Below, in pieces: positions 48,770 to 57,962 of a DNA stretch of 64,000 bases (position 1 is its first letter; each line of letters begins with the position of its first letter). The notes beneath the pieces were generated by a model. That model had not been told where the DNA came from, did no database searches, and saw nothing but the letters and a program-made list of their open reading frames with translations. The stretch spans positions 105,207-169,206 of the forward strand of contig JASBVG010000123.1 in assembly GCA_030147505.1 (NCBI GenBank). The letters are read 5' to 3'. This DNA is from Tardiphaga sp. (lineage in GTDB: Bacteria; Pseudomonadota; Alphaproteobacteria; Rhizobiales; Xanthobacteraceae). A program made the translations under genes and the position numbers.

Positions 48770-50127
48770 GAACGGTCACTTTCGGAGAGATTGACGGATG
48801 CGCCGGACCCATGGCTGTCGCCCGAGCGAACGGCATGGGCGGCGGCGCTGACGCCGTGGGCGACATGGCTGCCGCGCTTCATGCGCTGGGCCCATGCCGG
48901 CGGCTGATCGGGTGTGGTTGCGGGAGCGACGGAAGCGGGATCGGATTCGCCAGTGCCCGCGCCAGACGAGAAGGAGCCGCCGGTGGCGCTGACGCCTGCA
49001 CGCGCGCCGTCGGAGAAGCTGGATTTCATGCTTTCCGAGGCGCGGGACGCGGCACGGCGCAACGGGGAAACGGAGGCCGATCCGGCGGCGCGTGCTACGC
49101 CTCCGAGGCCGGACGCGACGCCGGACGCGCCCGACTGTCCCATAGAGCCCAATGTGTAGGCCGACGATGCCGCGCCGGCCGCCGCAGCGCCACCACGCGC
49201 GGCAGCGGCGCCGCCGGAAAGAAGAGCGGCTCCGCCCTTCGCGGCCAGTACCGCGCCGCCGCCAGCAGCGAGTGCCGCACCGCCGACAGCAAGGCCGGTG
49301 CCAACCGCGGCGCCTGCGCCAAGCTGCGGGCCGCCGCTGACAAGACCGGAGGCAATACCGGGACCGAAGATGCCAAGGCCGACGAGCGAGAGCGCCGCAA
49401 GAACGATGGCCATGGCGTCGTCGATGCTCGGGGTCTGGCCGCCGAAGCCTTGCGTGAACTGACTGAACAGCGTTGAGCCGATGCCGACGATGACAGCGAG
49501 GACCAGGACCTTGATGCCGCTGGAAATCACATTGCCAAGCACGCGCTCGGCCATGAAGGCGGTCTTGCCGAAGAGGCCGAACGGGATCAGGACGAAACCG
49601 GCGAGCGTCGACAACTTGAACTCGATCAGCGTCACGAAGAGCTGGATCGCCAGAATGAAGAAGGCGAGGATGACCAGCGCCCAGGCAAACAAAAGGCAGA
49701 CGATCTGGATCAGGTTCTCGAAAACCGCGATCCAGCCCATCAGGGGCGATATCGCGTCGAGCAAGGGACGCGCGGCATCGAGGCCGGTCTGTGCGACCTT
49801 GCCTGGACGAAGCAGATCCTGCGCAGTGAAGCCGGTGCCGGAGGCTTTCAGTCCGAGGCCGGCGAAGCTGTCGAAGACAATCTTGGCGAGGTTGTTCCAG
49901 TTGGATATCAGGTAGGCGAACACCCCGACAAACAAGGTCTTCTTCACCAGACGGGCGATGATGTCGTCGTCGGCGCCCCAGCTCCAGAAGAGAGCGGCCA
50001 GCGTCACGTCGATCACGATCAGGGTGGTGGCGACAAACGCCACCTCGCCGCCGAGCAGACCGAACCCGCTGTCGATATAGCGGGTGAAGGTTCCGAGAAA
50101 TGTGTCGATAACGCCGGAGCCGCCCAT
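48766..50127 (-). CDS. trbL: conjugal transfer protein TrbL (VirB6-like)
   Basis: 453 residues. About six membrane helices in the first 270 residues (LFAWALVILAFFILAIQLFV). A long Gly/Ala/Ser-rich segment and a hydrophilic tail follow, as usual for TrbL. Polytopic inner-membrane component that passes DNA. Confidence 0.9.
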   Translation of the reverse strand: MGGSGVIDTFLGTFTRYIDSGFGLLGGEVAFVATTLIVIDVTLAALFWSWGADDDIIARLVKKTLFVGVFAYLISNWNNLAKIVFDSFAGLGLKASGTGFTAQDLLRPGKVAQTGLDAARPLLDAISPLMGWIAVFENLIQIVCLLFAWALVILAFFILAIQLFVTLIEFKLSTLAGFVLIPFGLFGKTAFMAERVLGNVISSGIKVLVLAVIVGIGSTLFSQFTQGFGGQTPSIDDAMAIVLAALSLVGLGIFGPGIASGLVSGGPQLGAGAAVGTGLAVGGAALAAGGGAVLAAKGGAALLSGGAAAARGGAAAAGAASSAYTLGSMGQSGASGVASGLGGVARAAGSASVSPLRRAASRASESMKSSFSDGARAGVSATGGSFSSGAGTGESDPASVAPATTPDQPPAWAQRMKRGSHVAHGVSAAAHAVRSGDSHGSGASVNLSESDRS

Positions 50128-50130
50128 GCT

Positions 50131-50418
50131 TCACCGCCCTTCGCTGGAGGACGGCGACGCCGGTGCAGAGGACGGACGCAGGAAACGGTCGCGGGTTTCC
50201 GCCCAGACGCGCAGGCATTCGGGGTCATTCGCGGCTTGCTGGCCAAGCTGCTGGCACCGGCGCTGCCCCGCGCGCAGCGGATCGTGCGAGGGTTCGATGA
50301 CGCGCGTGGAGAAATCCTCTTTCGGGTCCTCCTTTCGGGTCAGTTCGACGACCGCCGCCGTAATGGCGACGGCGACGAACACGACAGCGCCCAGCCGGGC
50401 CAGCATCTTGCCGTCCAT
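50131..50418 (-). CDS. TrbK-alt family putative entry exclusion protein
   Basis: 95 residues. N-terminal helix (MLARLGAVVFVAVAITAAVV), then a short periplasmic part with two cysteines (QRRCQQLGQQ and PECLRVWAETRDRFL). The position between trbL and trbJ and the ECLRVW line match the TrbK-alt group, thought to block entry of a second identical element. Confidence 0.8.
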   Translation of the reverse strand: MDGKMLARLGAVVFVAVAITAAVVELTRKEDPKEDFSTRVIEPSHDPLRAGQRRCQQLGQQAANDPECLRVWAETRDRFLRPSSAPASPSSSEGR

Positions 50419-50428
50419 AAGCCCGCCC

Positions 50429-51193
50429 TCAGTTGCCGTTGAACATCTGCGCGTTGCCCGGCTGGTAGCCCGAGCCCGGCGTCAGGAAGCGGCGGCGCTG
50501 TTCCCGTCCCTGCTCCGCCGCAGCCGTGCGCTCGGCTTCGGTCAGCGCGCCGGCACGCCCGTTGGCCGCAAGCAAGGCGACCAGATCGGAAAGCTGCTGC
50601 GACTGGAGTGCGAGGAGCTGGTTGCCGGCCTGCGTCGCCTGAAGCGCGCCCGTTGCGCCCTGGCTCTGGCTCACCAGGTCGCTCATCTGCGTGCGGTTGG
50701 TGTCGATGTTGCCGACGACACCCGCCTGGACGCGCATGGCGTCCTGAAGGCCGCCGACCGTGTTCTGCCAGCGCGATCGTGCATCGGAGACGAGTTGCTG
50801 ATCCGTGGCCGACATGGAGACGTTGCCGTATTTCTGGCTGAACATCTGGTCGATCTGCTGGACGTTGAAGGCGATGCCCTGCGCCTGCTGGAGAAGCTGC
50901 TGCGTCTTCTGGACATTCTGCTGCAAGGTCTGGAGAGCGGAGAAAGGCAGGTTCGCCAGATTGCGCGCCTGGTTGATCAGCATCGTCGCTTCGTTCTGAA
51001 GCGAGGTGATCTGGTGCGTGATCTGTTCCAGAGTGCGCGCAGCCGTCAGCACATTCTGCGCGTAGTTGCTCGGATCGAACACGATCCGCCACGCATAGGC
51101 GGGCGAGGTCACGACGGAAGAGAAGGCGATCGGTGCGGCGAGTGCGGTTGCGGCAAGCAGAACTGCGCGCAGGCGGAAACGGGAGGTCGTCAT
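50429..51193 (-). CDS. trbJ: conjugal transfer protein TrbJ (VirB5-like)
   Basis: ATG 51193 gives 254 residues with a signal peptide ending VVTSPAYA. RIVFDPSNYAQNVLTAARTL and a Gln-rich coiled coil (LQTLQQNVQKTQQLLQQAQG) are typical of TrbJ. Periplasmic pilus-tip or surface component. Overlaps trbE by four bases. Confidence 0.92.
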   Translation of the reverse strand: MTTSRFRLRAVLLAATALAAPIAFSSVVTSPAYAWRIVFDPSNYAQNVLTAARTLEQITHQITSLQNEATMLINQARNLANLPFSALQTLQQNVQKTQQLLQQAQGIAFNVQQIDQMFSQKYGNVSMSATDQQLVSDARSRWQNTVGGLQDAMRVQAGVVGNIDTNRTQMSDLVSQSQGATGALQATQAGNQLLALQSQQLSDLVALLAANGRAGALTEAERTAAAEQGREQRRRFLTPGSGYQPGNAQMFNGN

Positions 51194-53646
51194 GATAGAG
51201 GTTCCTTTTGGGATTGGAGGACGGTCGTCTGGACGTTCGGGATCAGATCGACGGCCCAGCCGACCTCGCGAGCGGCGAGCCACGCCGTGAGGAAGCCGTC
51301 GCGTCCGTTCTCGGCGACGATCTGGGCAATCAGCGTCTGATCGGACTTGGAAGATGCGGCACAGAGCGCGAGCCCGACTTCGGACAGGCCGAGCTCGAAC
51401 AGACGATTGCCGCGCCGGGACTGGCAGTAGTAGTCGCGCTTGGGCGTCGCTCGCGCGAGGATCTCGATCTGACGGTCATTGAGACCGAAGCGGCGATAGA
51501 TGGCGGTGATCTGCGGTTCGACTGCCCGTTCGTTCGGCAGGAGCAGTCGCGTCGGGCAACTTTCGATGATGGCCGGGGCAATGTCCGAATTGTCGATGTC
51601 GCTGAGCGACTGGGTGGCGAAGATGACCGAGGCGTTTTTCTTGCGCAGCGTCTTGAGCCACTCGCGGAGCTGGCCGGCGAAGCCTTCGTCGTCTAGCGCC
51701 AGCCAGCCTTCGTCGATGATGAGCAGCGTCGGCCGCCCGTCCAGCCTGTCGCCGATGCGGTGGAAGAGATAGGCGAGCACAGCAGGCGCAGCGCCCGTCC
51801 CGACCAGCCCCTCGATCTCGAATGCCTGCACGTCGGCCGAGCCGAGATGTTCGGCTTCGGCATCGAGCAAGCGGCCATAGGGACCGCCGACGCAGAAAGG
51901 GCGGAGCGCCTGTTTGAGGTCGTTGGACTGGAGAAGGACGCTGAGGCCGGTGATCGTGCGCTCACCGATCGGCGCCGAGGCGAGCGAGGTGAGCGCCGTC
52001 CAGATGTGCTCCTTTGCCTCCGGGGTGATTTTAATCCCTTCCCGCAGAAGGATCGCGACGATCCAGTCGGCGGCCCAGGCGCGCTCATAGGTGTCGTGAA
52101 TGCGGGCCAGCGGCTGAAGCGATACCGAGGATTCCGATCCTTCGGTCAGGCCGCCGCCGAGATCGTGCCAGTCGCCGCCCATGGCGAGCGATGCGGCGCG
52201 GATCGAACCGCCGAAGTCGAAAGCGAAGACCTGGCTGCGGAGGTAACGGCGAAATTGCAAGGCCATGAGGGCGAGCAGCACGGATTTGCCCGCCCCTGTT
52301 GGGCCGACGACGAGCGTGTGGCCGACATCGCCGACATGCAAAGAAAGCCGGAACGGGGTCGAACCTTCGGTTCTGCCGTAAAGCAGCGGGGGCGCATCGA
52401 AGTGTTCATCCCGTTCCGGCCCCGCCCACACGGCAGAGAGGGGGATCATGTGGGCGAGATTGAGCGTCGAGATCGGCGGCTGGCGCACGTTTGCATAGAC
52501 ATGGCCGGGCAGACTGCCGAGCCAGGCGTCCACCGCGTTGACCGTCTCGATCATGGCCGTGAAGTCGCGGCCCTGGATGACCTTCTCGACCAGCCGCAGC
52601 TTTTCGTCGGCAAGGCGCGGATCGGCATCCCAGACCGTGATCGTGGCGGTGACATAGGCCATGCCGGCTACGTCGGCGCCGAGCTCCTGCAAGGCCATGT
52701 CCGCGTCGGCGGCCTTGTTCGCGGCGTCGGTGTCCACCAGCACCGATTGCTCGTTGGTCATCACCTCCTTGAGGATCGCGGCAATCGACTTGCGCTTGGC
52801 GAACCATTGCCGCCTGATCTTGGTGAGCAGCTTGGTCGCGTCGGTCTTGTCGAGGAGGCTCGCGCGCGTCGACCAGCGATACGGGAAGGCCAGCCGGTTC
52901 AGATCGTCGAGCAGGCCGGGCGTCGTCGCGGTCGGGAAGCCGACGACGGTCAGCACACGCAGATTCTGATCGCCAAGACGCGGCTCCAGACCGCCGGTGA
53001 GCGGCTGATCGGCGAGCAGCGCGTCGAGATAGATCGGCGTTTCCGGTACGCGGACACGATGGCGTTTCGTCGACACGCTGGAATGCAGGTAGGTCAGCGT
53101 CTCGCTGTCATCGAGCCAACCGCAGGACGGCATGAAACCGTCAAGTAGGGCCAGCACGCGATCGGTGCGGTCGGTGAAGGCGCGCAGGATCTCGTGCGGG
53201 TCGACGCCCGAGCGCTCACGCCCTTCGTAAAGCCAGGACTCGGTACGTGCGGCTTCCTCGGCCGGCGGAAGAAACAGGAAGGTGAGGAAGTAGCTCGATA
53301 CGAAATGTGCGCCAGCTTCTTCGAAGTCGGCCTTGCGCTCGGCATCGACCAAAGCCGACGCGGGATCGGGAAAGATGTTGTCGGGATAGGTGGCGGCCTC
53401 GTACCGTTGTGCCTCGATGAAAATGCTCCAGCCCAGGCCAAGGCGGCGGAAAGCGTTGTTGATGCGGCTCGCAACGGCAACCAGCTCGGCCGCGACGGAG
53501 GAATCCAGATCCGGACCCCGAAAGCGGGCCGTGCGCTGAAACGAGCCATCCTTGTTCAGCACGATGCCGGGAGCGACCAGAGCGACCCATGGCAAATAGT
53601 CGGCGAGGCGAGCGGCAGTGCGACGATATTCGGCGAGATTCATCAT
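51190..53646 (-). CDS. trbE: conjugal transfer ATPase TrbE (VirB4-like)
   Basis: ATG 53646 (MMNLAEYRRTAARLADYLPW) gives 818 residues. Walker A is VVGPTGAGKSVLLAL, Walker B is PTLLIIDEGWLAL, and a Q-motif-like VIFATQSLSDIDNSDI follows. Powers pilus assembly and DNA transfer at the inner membrane. The frame upstream of 53646 lies in trbD and is not used. Confidence 0.94.
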   Translation of the reverse strand: MMNLAEYRRTAARLADYLPWVALVAPGIVLNKDGSFQRTARFRGPDLDSSVAAELVAVASRINNAFRRLGLGWSIFIEAQRYEAATYPDNIFPDPASALVDAERKADFEEAGAHFVSSYFLTFLFLPPAEEAARTESWLYEGRERSGVDPHEILRAFTDRTDRVLALLDGFMPSCGWLDDSETLTYLHSSVSTKRHRVRVPETPIYLDALLADQPLTGGLEPRLGDQNLRVLTVVGFPTATTPGLLDDLNRLAFPYRWSTRASLLDKTDATKLLTKIRRQWFAKRKSIAAILKEVMTNEQSVLVDTDAANKAADADMALQELGADVAGMAYVTATITVWDADPRLADEKLRLVEKVIQGRDFTAMIETVNAVDAWLGSLPGHVYANVRQPPISTLNLAHMIPLSAVWAGPERDEHFDAPPLLYGRTEGSTPFRLSLHVGDVGHTLVVGPTGAGKSVLLALMALQFRRYLRSQVFAFDFGGSIRAASLAMGGDWHDLGGGLTEGSESSVSLQPLARIHDTYERAWAADWIVAILLREGIKITPEAKEHIWTALTSLASAPIGERTITGLSVLLQSNDLKQALRPFCVGGPYGRLLDAEAEHLGSADVQAFEIEGLVGTGAAPAVLAYLFHRIGDRLDGRPTLLIIDEGWLALDDEGFAGQLREWLKTLRKKNASVIFATQSLSDIDNSDIAPAIIESCPTRLLLPNERAVEPQITAIYRRFGLNDRQIEILARATPKRDYYCQSRRGNRLFELGLSEVGLALCAASSKSDQTLIAQIVAENGRDGFLTAWLAAREVGWAVDLIPNVQTTVLQSQKEPLS

Positions 53647-53656
53647 GGCCGCCTCC

Positions 53657-53938
53657 TCACACCGCGAGGAAAGCCGGAATGCGCAGATGCCTGCGCCCGA
53701 CCTCGACAAAGAGTGGATCGCGACGGGCCGCCCAGACGGCCACGAAATGACCGATTGCCCAGATGGCGAGGCCGACGAGCCAGAGGCGCAGGCCGAGGCC
53801 CACGGCCCCGGCCAACGTGCCGTTCATGATCGCGATGGAGCGCGGTGCACCGCCCAGCAGGATGTGCTCGGTCAAGGCGCGATGGACGGGCACCGAAAAG
53901 CCCGGCACCGCGTCGAGTTGTTCGAAGACCGCCGCCAT
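53657..53938 (-). CDS. trbD: conjugal transfer protein TrbD (VirB3-like)
   Basis: ATG 53938 gives 93 residues with VPVHRALTEHILLGGAPRSI, the TrbD signature, and one or two membrane helices (GLGLRLWLVGLAIWAIGHFV). It works with TrbE. The start shares a base with the trbC stop. Confidence 0.9.
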   Translation of the reverse strand: MAAVFEQLDAVPGFSVPVHRALTEHILLGGAPRSIAIMNGTLAGAVGLGLRLWLVGLAIWAIGHFVAVWAARRDPLFVEVGRRHLRIPAFLAV

Positions 53939-54348
53939 CAGACAAGTACCCCGCCGCCGAAGCTGAAGAAGCTGAGGAAGAACGAGCTGGCCGCGAAGGC
54001 GATCGACAGACCGAATACGATCTGGATCAGGCGGCGGAAGCCGCCGCTGGTGTCGCCGAAGGCGAGCGCCAGGCCGGTGGCGATGATGATGATCACCGCC
54101 ACGATCTTGGCGACCGGCCCCTCGATCGACTGGAGGATCTGTTGAAGCGGCTGTTCCCACGGCATGGAGGAGCCGGAGGCATGGGCCGGCGGCGTGGCGG
54201 CCAGCATCATGATGGTGAAGAGCGCGGTCGAACTGGCGAGACGCCGGTAGCTGCCGCGCATGATCGAGCCGGCGGGCAGATCTGGACCGATGGGCACGGG
54301 CGACAGGACGGGCGGATTGGTCACATTCGGAACGACGGGCGAATTCAT
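53938..54348 (-). CDS. trbC: conjugal transfer pilin TrbC (VirB2-like)
   Basis: 136 residues with a long leader up to TPPAHASGSSMPWEQ and two hydrophobic helices (IVAVIIIIATGLALAFGDTS; IQIVFGLSIAFAASSFFLSF). Major pilus subunit, probably processed and possibly cyclised by the TraF peptidase at 61092. Overlaps trbB by four bases. Confidence 0.9.
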   Translation of the reverse strand: MNSPVVPNVTNPPVLSPVPIGPDLPAGSIMRGSYRRLASSTALFTIMMLAATPPAHASGSSMPWEQPLQQILQSIEGPVAKIVAVIIIIATGLALAFGDTSGGFRRLIQIVFGLSIAFAASSFFLSFFSFGGGVLV

Positions 54349-55328
54349 TCAGCTTCTCCATTCGAGGTGGTTGCGGGGATGATGCGGTAGTCGCCGGTGG
54401 CGGGATCGATGCCGTCGACGCGCGCGAGCTCGGCCAGCCGGCGCGACAAGCCGCGGCCGGAGAGGACGGCGACGAGATCGATGGTCTCGGCGATCAGCGC
54501 GCGCGGGACCGTGACGACGGCTTCCTGGATGAGTTGCTCGAGGCGACGCAGCGCGCCGATGCCGGAGCCGGCGTGGATCGTGCCGATGCCGCCGGGATGG
54601 CCGGTGCCCCAGGCTTTGAGCAGGTCGAGGGCTTCTGAGCCGCGGACCTCGCCAATGGGAATGCGGTCGGGCCGCAGGCGCAGCGAGGAGCGGACGAGAT
54701 CGGAAAGCGTGGCAACGCCATCCTTGGTCCGCATCGCGACTAGGTTCGGCGCTGCGCATTGCAGCTCGCGGGTATCCTCAATGATGACGACGCGATCTGC
54801 TGTCTTCGCCACCTCGGCGAGCAGCGCGTTGGTCAGCGTTGTCTTGCCGGTAGAAGTGCCCCCAGCGACGAGTATGTTGGCGCGGGACTGGACCGCTGCG
54901 CGCAGCTTCACCGCCTGGTCGGCCGTCATGATGCCGGCGGCCACATAATCGTCGAGCGTGAAGACCGCGACAGCCGGCTTGCGAATAGCGAAGGCGGGTG
55001 ACGCTACGACTGGTGGAAGCAGGCCCTCAAAACGCTCACCTGTTTCCGGCAACTCGGCCGAGACGCGCGGCGAGCGGGCGTGAACCTCCGCACCGACATG
55101 ATGCGCGACCAGACGCACGATGCGCTCGCCATCGGCGGCCGTCATCGTCTCGCCGGTATCGGCCAGCCCTTCGGAAAGCCGATCCACCCAGATGCGCCCA
55201 TCGGGATTCAGCATCACCTCGACCACCGCCGGGTCTTCCAGAAACCGCGCGATGGCGCTGCCGAGCGCGGTGCGCAGCATGCGCGCGCCACGCTGGCTCG
55301 CTTCCTGTCTGTGATGAGTGGATGCCAT
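54345..55328 (-). CDS. trbB: conjugal transfer ATPase TrbB (VirB11-like)
   Basis: 327 residues. Walker A is LVAGGTSTGKTTLTNALL, then VIIEDTREL, the His box GTGHPGGIGTIHAG and the Asp box region DLVRSSLRLRPDRIPIGEV. Hexameric ATPase. First gene of the trbBCDEJKLFGI operon. A hairpin sits directly in front of its start. Confidence 0.94.
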   Translation of the reverse strand: MASTHHRQEASQRGARMLRTALGSAIARFLEDPAVVEVMLNPDGRIWVDRLSEGLADTGETMTAADGERIVRLVAHHVGAEVHARSPRVSAELPETGERFEGLLPPVVASPAFAIRKPAVAVFTLDDYVAAGIMTADQAVKLRAAVQSRANILVAGGTSTGKTTLTNALLAEVAKTADRVVIIEDTRELQCAAPNLVAMRTKDGVATLSDLVRSSLRLRPDRIPIGEVRGSEALDLLKAWGTGHPGGIGTIHAGSGIGALRRLEQLIQEAVVTVPRALIAETIDLVAVLSGRGLSRRLAELARVDGIDPATGDYRIIPATTSNGEAE

Positions 55329-55330
55329 CT

Positions 55331-55353
55331 CGTCCCCGTTTCTCGTGGGGACG
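55331..55353 (-). promoter_or_regulatory. SD-covering hairpin in front of trbB
   Basis: In the trbB mRNA, CGTCCCC pairs with GGGGACG across a 9-base loop. The right arm is the only purine-rich ribosome site and ends two bases before the ATG at 55328. Seven perfect base pairs, five of them G-C, would hide the ribosome site. Confidence 0.55.
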
Positions 55354-55362
55354 CAACAGATG

Positions 55363-55379
55363 ATCCCCGGATCGGGGAT
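55363..55379. promoter_or_regulatory. ATCCCCG-GAT-CGGGGAT inverted repeat upstream of trbB
   Basis: Perfect 7-bp arms and a 3-bp centre, 35 bp upstream of the trbB start. It looks like a repressor operator for the trb operon; the CopG-like protein at 55519 and DUF2274 are candidates. The remaining 139 bp up to 55518 hold nothing else recognisable. Confidence 0.5.
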
Positions 55380-55518
55380 GATTAAAAGAGCCCGGAATCA
55401 GGCCGATTCAACAAGTTTCGGTCGTAGTAGTAGCGTGGCGTGCAAATACAGGAGAACGGCGGTGCGCCCCTGTTCTTGAACTGGTCGTATCGATTCCCAG
55501 ATGCCGCGCGCGAGGTGT

Positions 55519-55947
55519 TCACGCGTCCGATTCGGGCACATCTTCCGAAATCTCTTGCCGAAGCTTCGGCCCCTGCGCCAGACGCCGGCCAAGCGCGGTG
55601 ATGAACGCCTCGTAACGCTCGCTGGATTTGGCACGCGCTGCCTGCGCCGCCGGCTCCGGCAAGGCGGGCGTCGTGGTTATCCAGAAGCGGATGAACACCG
55701 CAAGGGTCTCGACGGCGATGCCGACGTCCCGTTCCAGGCGCGTCATGCGGCGGTCGATCTGGTCGAGGCGCTTGGCGACGATCGCCTCCCGCCGCTCGGC
55801 ATCGTCCGGCGAGAGAAACGACGCGATGGCCGCCTCCGCGATCATGGATTGCGATTGATCGCGCCGGGCGGCAAAATCCGCCAGCGTCTTCTCGACATCG
55901 GGGTCCAGATAGACCGTGGTCTTTATCTTCTTCCGGTGACTGGTCAT
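55519..55947 (-). CDS. CopG/ribbon-helix-helix regulator
   Basis: 142 residues. The N-terminal ribbon-helix-helix is KKIKTTVYLDPDVEKTLADF followed by AARRDQSQSMIAEAAIASFL. A helical part with a heptad-like AKRLDQIDRRMTRLERDVGI and one hydrophobic patch follows. CopG-like genes between traG and trbB are standard in this family of elements and probably regulate transfer. The start at 55947 lies five bases after the traG stop. Confidence 0.82.
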   Translation of the reverse strand: MTSHRKKIKTTVYLDPDVEKTLADFAARRDQSQSMIAEAAIASFLSPDDAERREAIVAKRLDQIDRRMTRLERDVGIAVETLAVFIRFWITTTPALPEPAAQAARAKSSERYEAFITALGRRLAQGPKLRQEISEDVPESDA

Positions 55948-55952
55948 GGCGC

Positions 55953-57938
55953 CTACAGTTCCATGCCGTCATTCGGATCGAGCGAGACCTGCCGTGCGAC
56001 GCCCTGCATCTGGCGGATCATGCGCTGGTTTCGCACGGCATCCTCATCGATGTCGTCAGGCGGCTCGATCTCGAACTCGTTCTCGATCGGCGCTTTCTTT
56101 TCTACCGGCTTTACCCGGTGGAGCTCGTGCTGCAGCCGCCGTTCGGATTCGGTCGGGTCCTGGTCGTCGGATCGGCCTGCCGGTTGCGCATCGAGCGCTT
56201 CCGGCCGCGCCGGGATCGGCAGGCTGGTCCAGTCGTCCGGACGAATCTGTTCCGGGCGCTTCAAGGCGGGCGGCGCCAGAAGACGTTCGCGGAAACGGGC
56301 ATCCTCATAATAGCGCGCCTTTTTCGCCCGGATCGGCGGAATGCCGGCGACCATGACGATCTCGTCGGCCGGCGGAAGCTGCATGATCTCGCCCGGCGTG
56401 AGCAACTGGCGGGCGGTTTCCGAGCGAGACACCATCAGGTGGCCGAGCCAGGGCGACAGACGATGCCCGGCATAGTTTTTCATGGCCTTCATCTCGGTGG
56501 CCGTCCCGAGGGCGTCCGAGACGCGCTTGGCCGTCCGCTCGTCGTTCGTCGCGAAGCTCACGCGAACATGGCAGTTGTCGAGGATCGAATTGTTCGGCCC
56601 ATAGGCTTTCTCGATCTGGTTCAGCGATTGCGCGATCAGGAAGCTCTTCAACCCATACCCCGCCATGAAGGCCAGCGCGGTCTCGAAAAAGTCGAGGCGG
56701 CCGAGCGCCGGAAACTCATCGAGCATGAGGAGGAGACGATGGCGCCCGGTCTTCGCCTGGAGCTCTTCGGTCAGGCGACGGCCGATCTGATTGAGTAGCA
56801 GGCGGATCAGCGGCTTGGTCCGGTTGATGTCGCTGGGCGGCACGACGAGGTAGAGCGTCGTCGGAAGCTCGCCGCCGACGATGTCGCTGATCCGCCAGTC
56901 GCAGCGCCGCGTGACCTCGGCAACAACAGGATCGCGGTACAATCCGAGAAACGACATGGCGGTTGATAGAACGCCGGAGCGCTCATTGTCGGATTTGTTG
57001 AGGAGCTCGCGCGCCGCGCTGGCCACGACAGGGTGTGGACCGGCCTCGCCCAGATGCGCGGTCTTCATCATAGCACGCAGCGTCGACTCCACCGGGCGCT
57101 TCGGATCGGAGAGGAAGTTGGCGACGCCGGCCAGCGTCTTTTCCGGCTCTGCATAGAGGACATGCAGGATTGCGCCGACCAGAAGTGAATGGCTGGTCTT
57201 TTCCCAGTGATTTCTTTTGTCCAGGCTCCCCTCGGGATCGACGAGAATGTCGGCGATGTTCTGGACGTCGCGAACCTCCCATTCGCCCCGGCGGACCTCG
57301 AGCAACGGATTGTAGGCGGAGGATTTGGGATTGGTCGGATCGAACAGCAGCACACGGCCATGGAGTGACCGGAAGCCCGCGGTCAGCGTCCAGTTCTCAC
57401 CCTTGATATCATGGACGATGGCCGAGCCCGGCCAGGTGAGGAGCGACGGCACGACGAGACCGACACCCTTGCCGGATCGGGTAGGCGCAAAGCACAGCAC
57501 ATGCTCCGGCCCATCATGGCGCAGATACTCGCGATGGTATCGGCCGAGTACCACGCCATCGGGATCGAGCAGACCCGCAGCCTCGATCTCGGGCTTCTCT
57601 GCCCAGCGGGCCGAGCCATAGGTGGCGACATTCTTTTGTTCGCGCGCCCGCCAGACCGACATGCCGATGGCGACCGCGATCGCGATGAAACCGCCCGACG
57701 CGGCGATCATGCCGCCGGTCGCGAATATGCTCGGCGCATAGGCGTCGTAAAAGTACCACCACCACATGATAGCGGCCGGAAAATAGACCGGAACGCCGAA
57801 GAGCCTGAACCACGGCTCGCCGAGCTGCGCCTGATAGCCGAGGCTCCACGCAACATACTGCGTCGCGCCCCAGGTGGTAACGAGCACGATCAGGAAGACG
57901 ATCGTGATCTGTCCCCAGAGGATCTTGGTGCCGGACAT
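55953..57938 (-). CDS. traG: type IV coupling protein TraG (VirD4-like)
   Basis: 661 residues. Two to three N-terminal membrane helices (residues 8-110). Walker A is FAPTRSGKGVGLVVPSLL, Walker B is HRLLLMLDEFPALGRLDFFE. It brings the relaxase-DNA complex to the channel. The C-terminal 100 residues are charged and probably contact the relaxase. Confidence 0.94.
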   Translation of the reverse strand: MSGTKILWGQITIVFLIVLVTTWGATQYVAWSLGYQAQLGEPWFRLFGVPVYFPAAIMWWWYFYDAYAPSIFATGGMIAASGGFIAIAVAIGMSVWRAREQKNVATYGSARWAEKPEIEAAGLLDPDGVVLGRYHREYLRHDGPEHVLCFAPTRSGKGVGLVVPSLLTWPGSAIVHDIKGENWTLTAGFRSLHGRVLLFDPTNPKSSAYNPLLEVRRGEWEVRDVQNIADILVDPEGSLDKRNHWEKTSHSLLVGAILHVLYAEPEKTLAGVANFLSDPKRPVESTLRAMMKTAHLGEAGPHPVVASAARELLNKSDNERSGVLSTAMSFLGLYRDPVVAEVTRRCDWRISDIVGGELPTTLYLVVPPSDINRTKPLIRLLLNQIGRRLTEELQAKTGRHRLLLMLDEFPALGRLDFFETALAFMAGYGLKSFLIAQSLNQIEKAYGPNNSILDNCHVRVSFATNDERTAKRVSDALGTATEMKAMKNYAGHRLSPWLGHLMVSRSETARQLLTPGEIMQLPPADEIVMVAGIPPIRAKKARYYEDARFRERLLAPPALKRPEQIRPDDWTSLPIPARPEALDAQPAGRSDDQDPTESERRLQHELHRVKPVEKKAPIENEFEIEPPDDIDEDAVRNQRMIRQMQGVARQVSLDPNDGMEL

Positions 57939-57962
57939 AGCGAGGCTCCTTTCTGACGGGTG

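Noticed and set aside
55382..55972. 196-codon minus-strand frame
   Set aside because: Alternative frame of the CopG-like gene, which has the recognisable ribbon-helix-helix.
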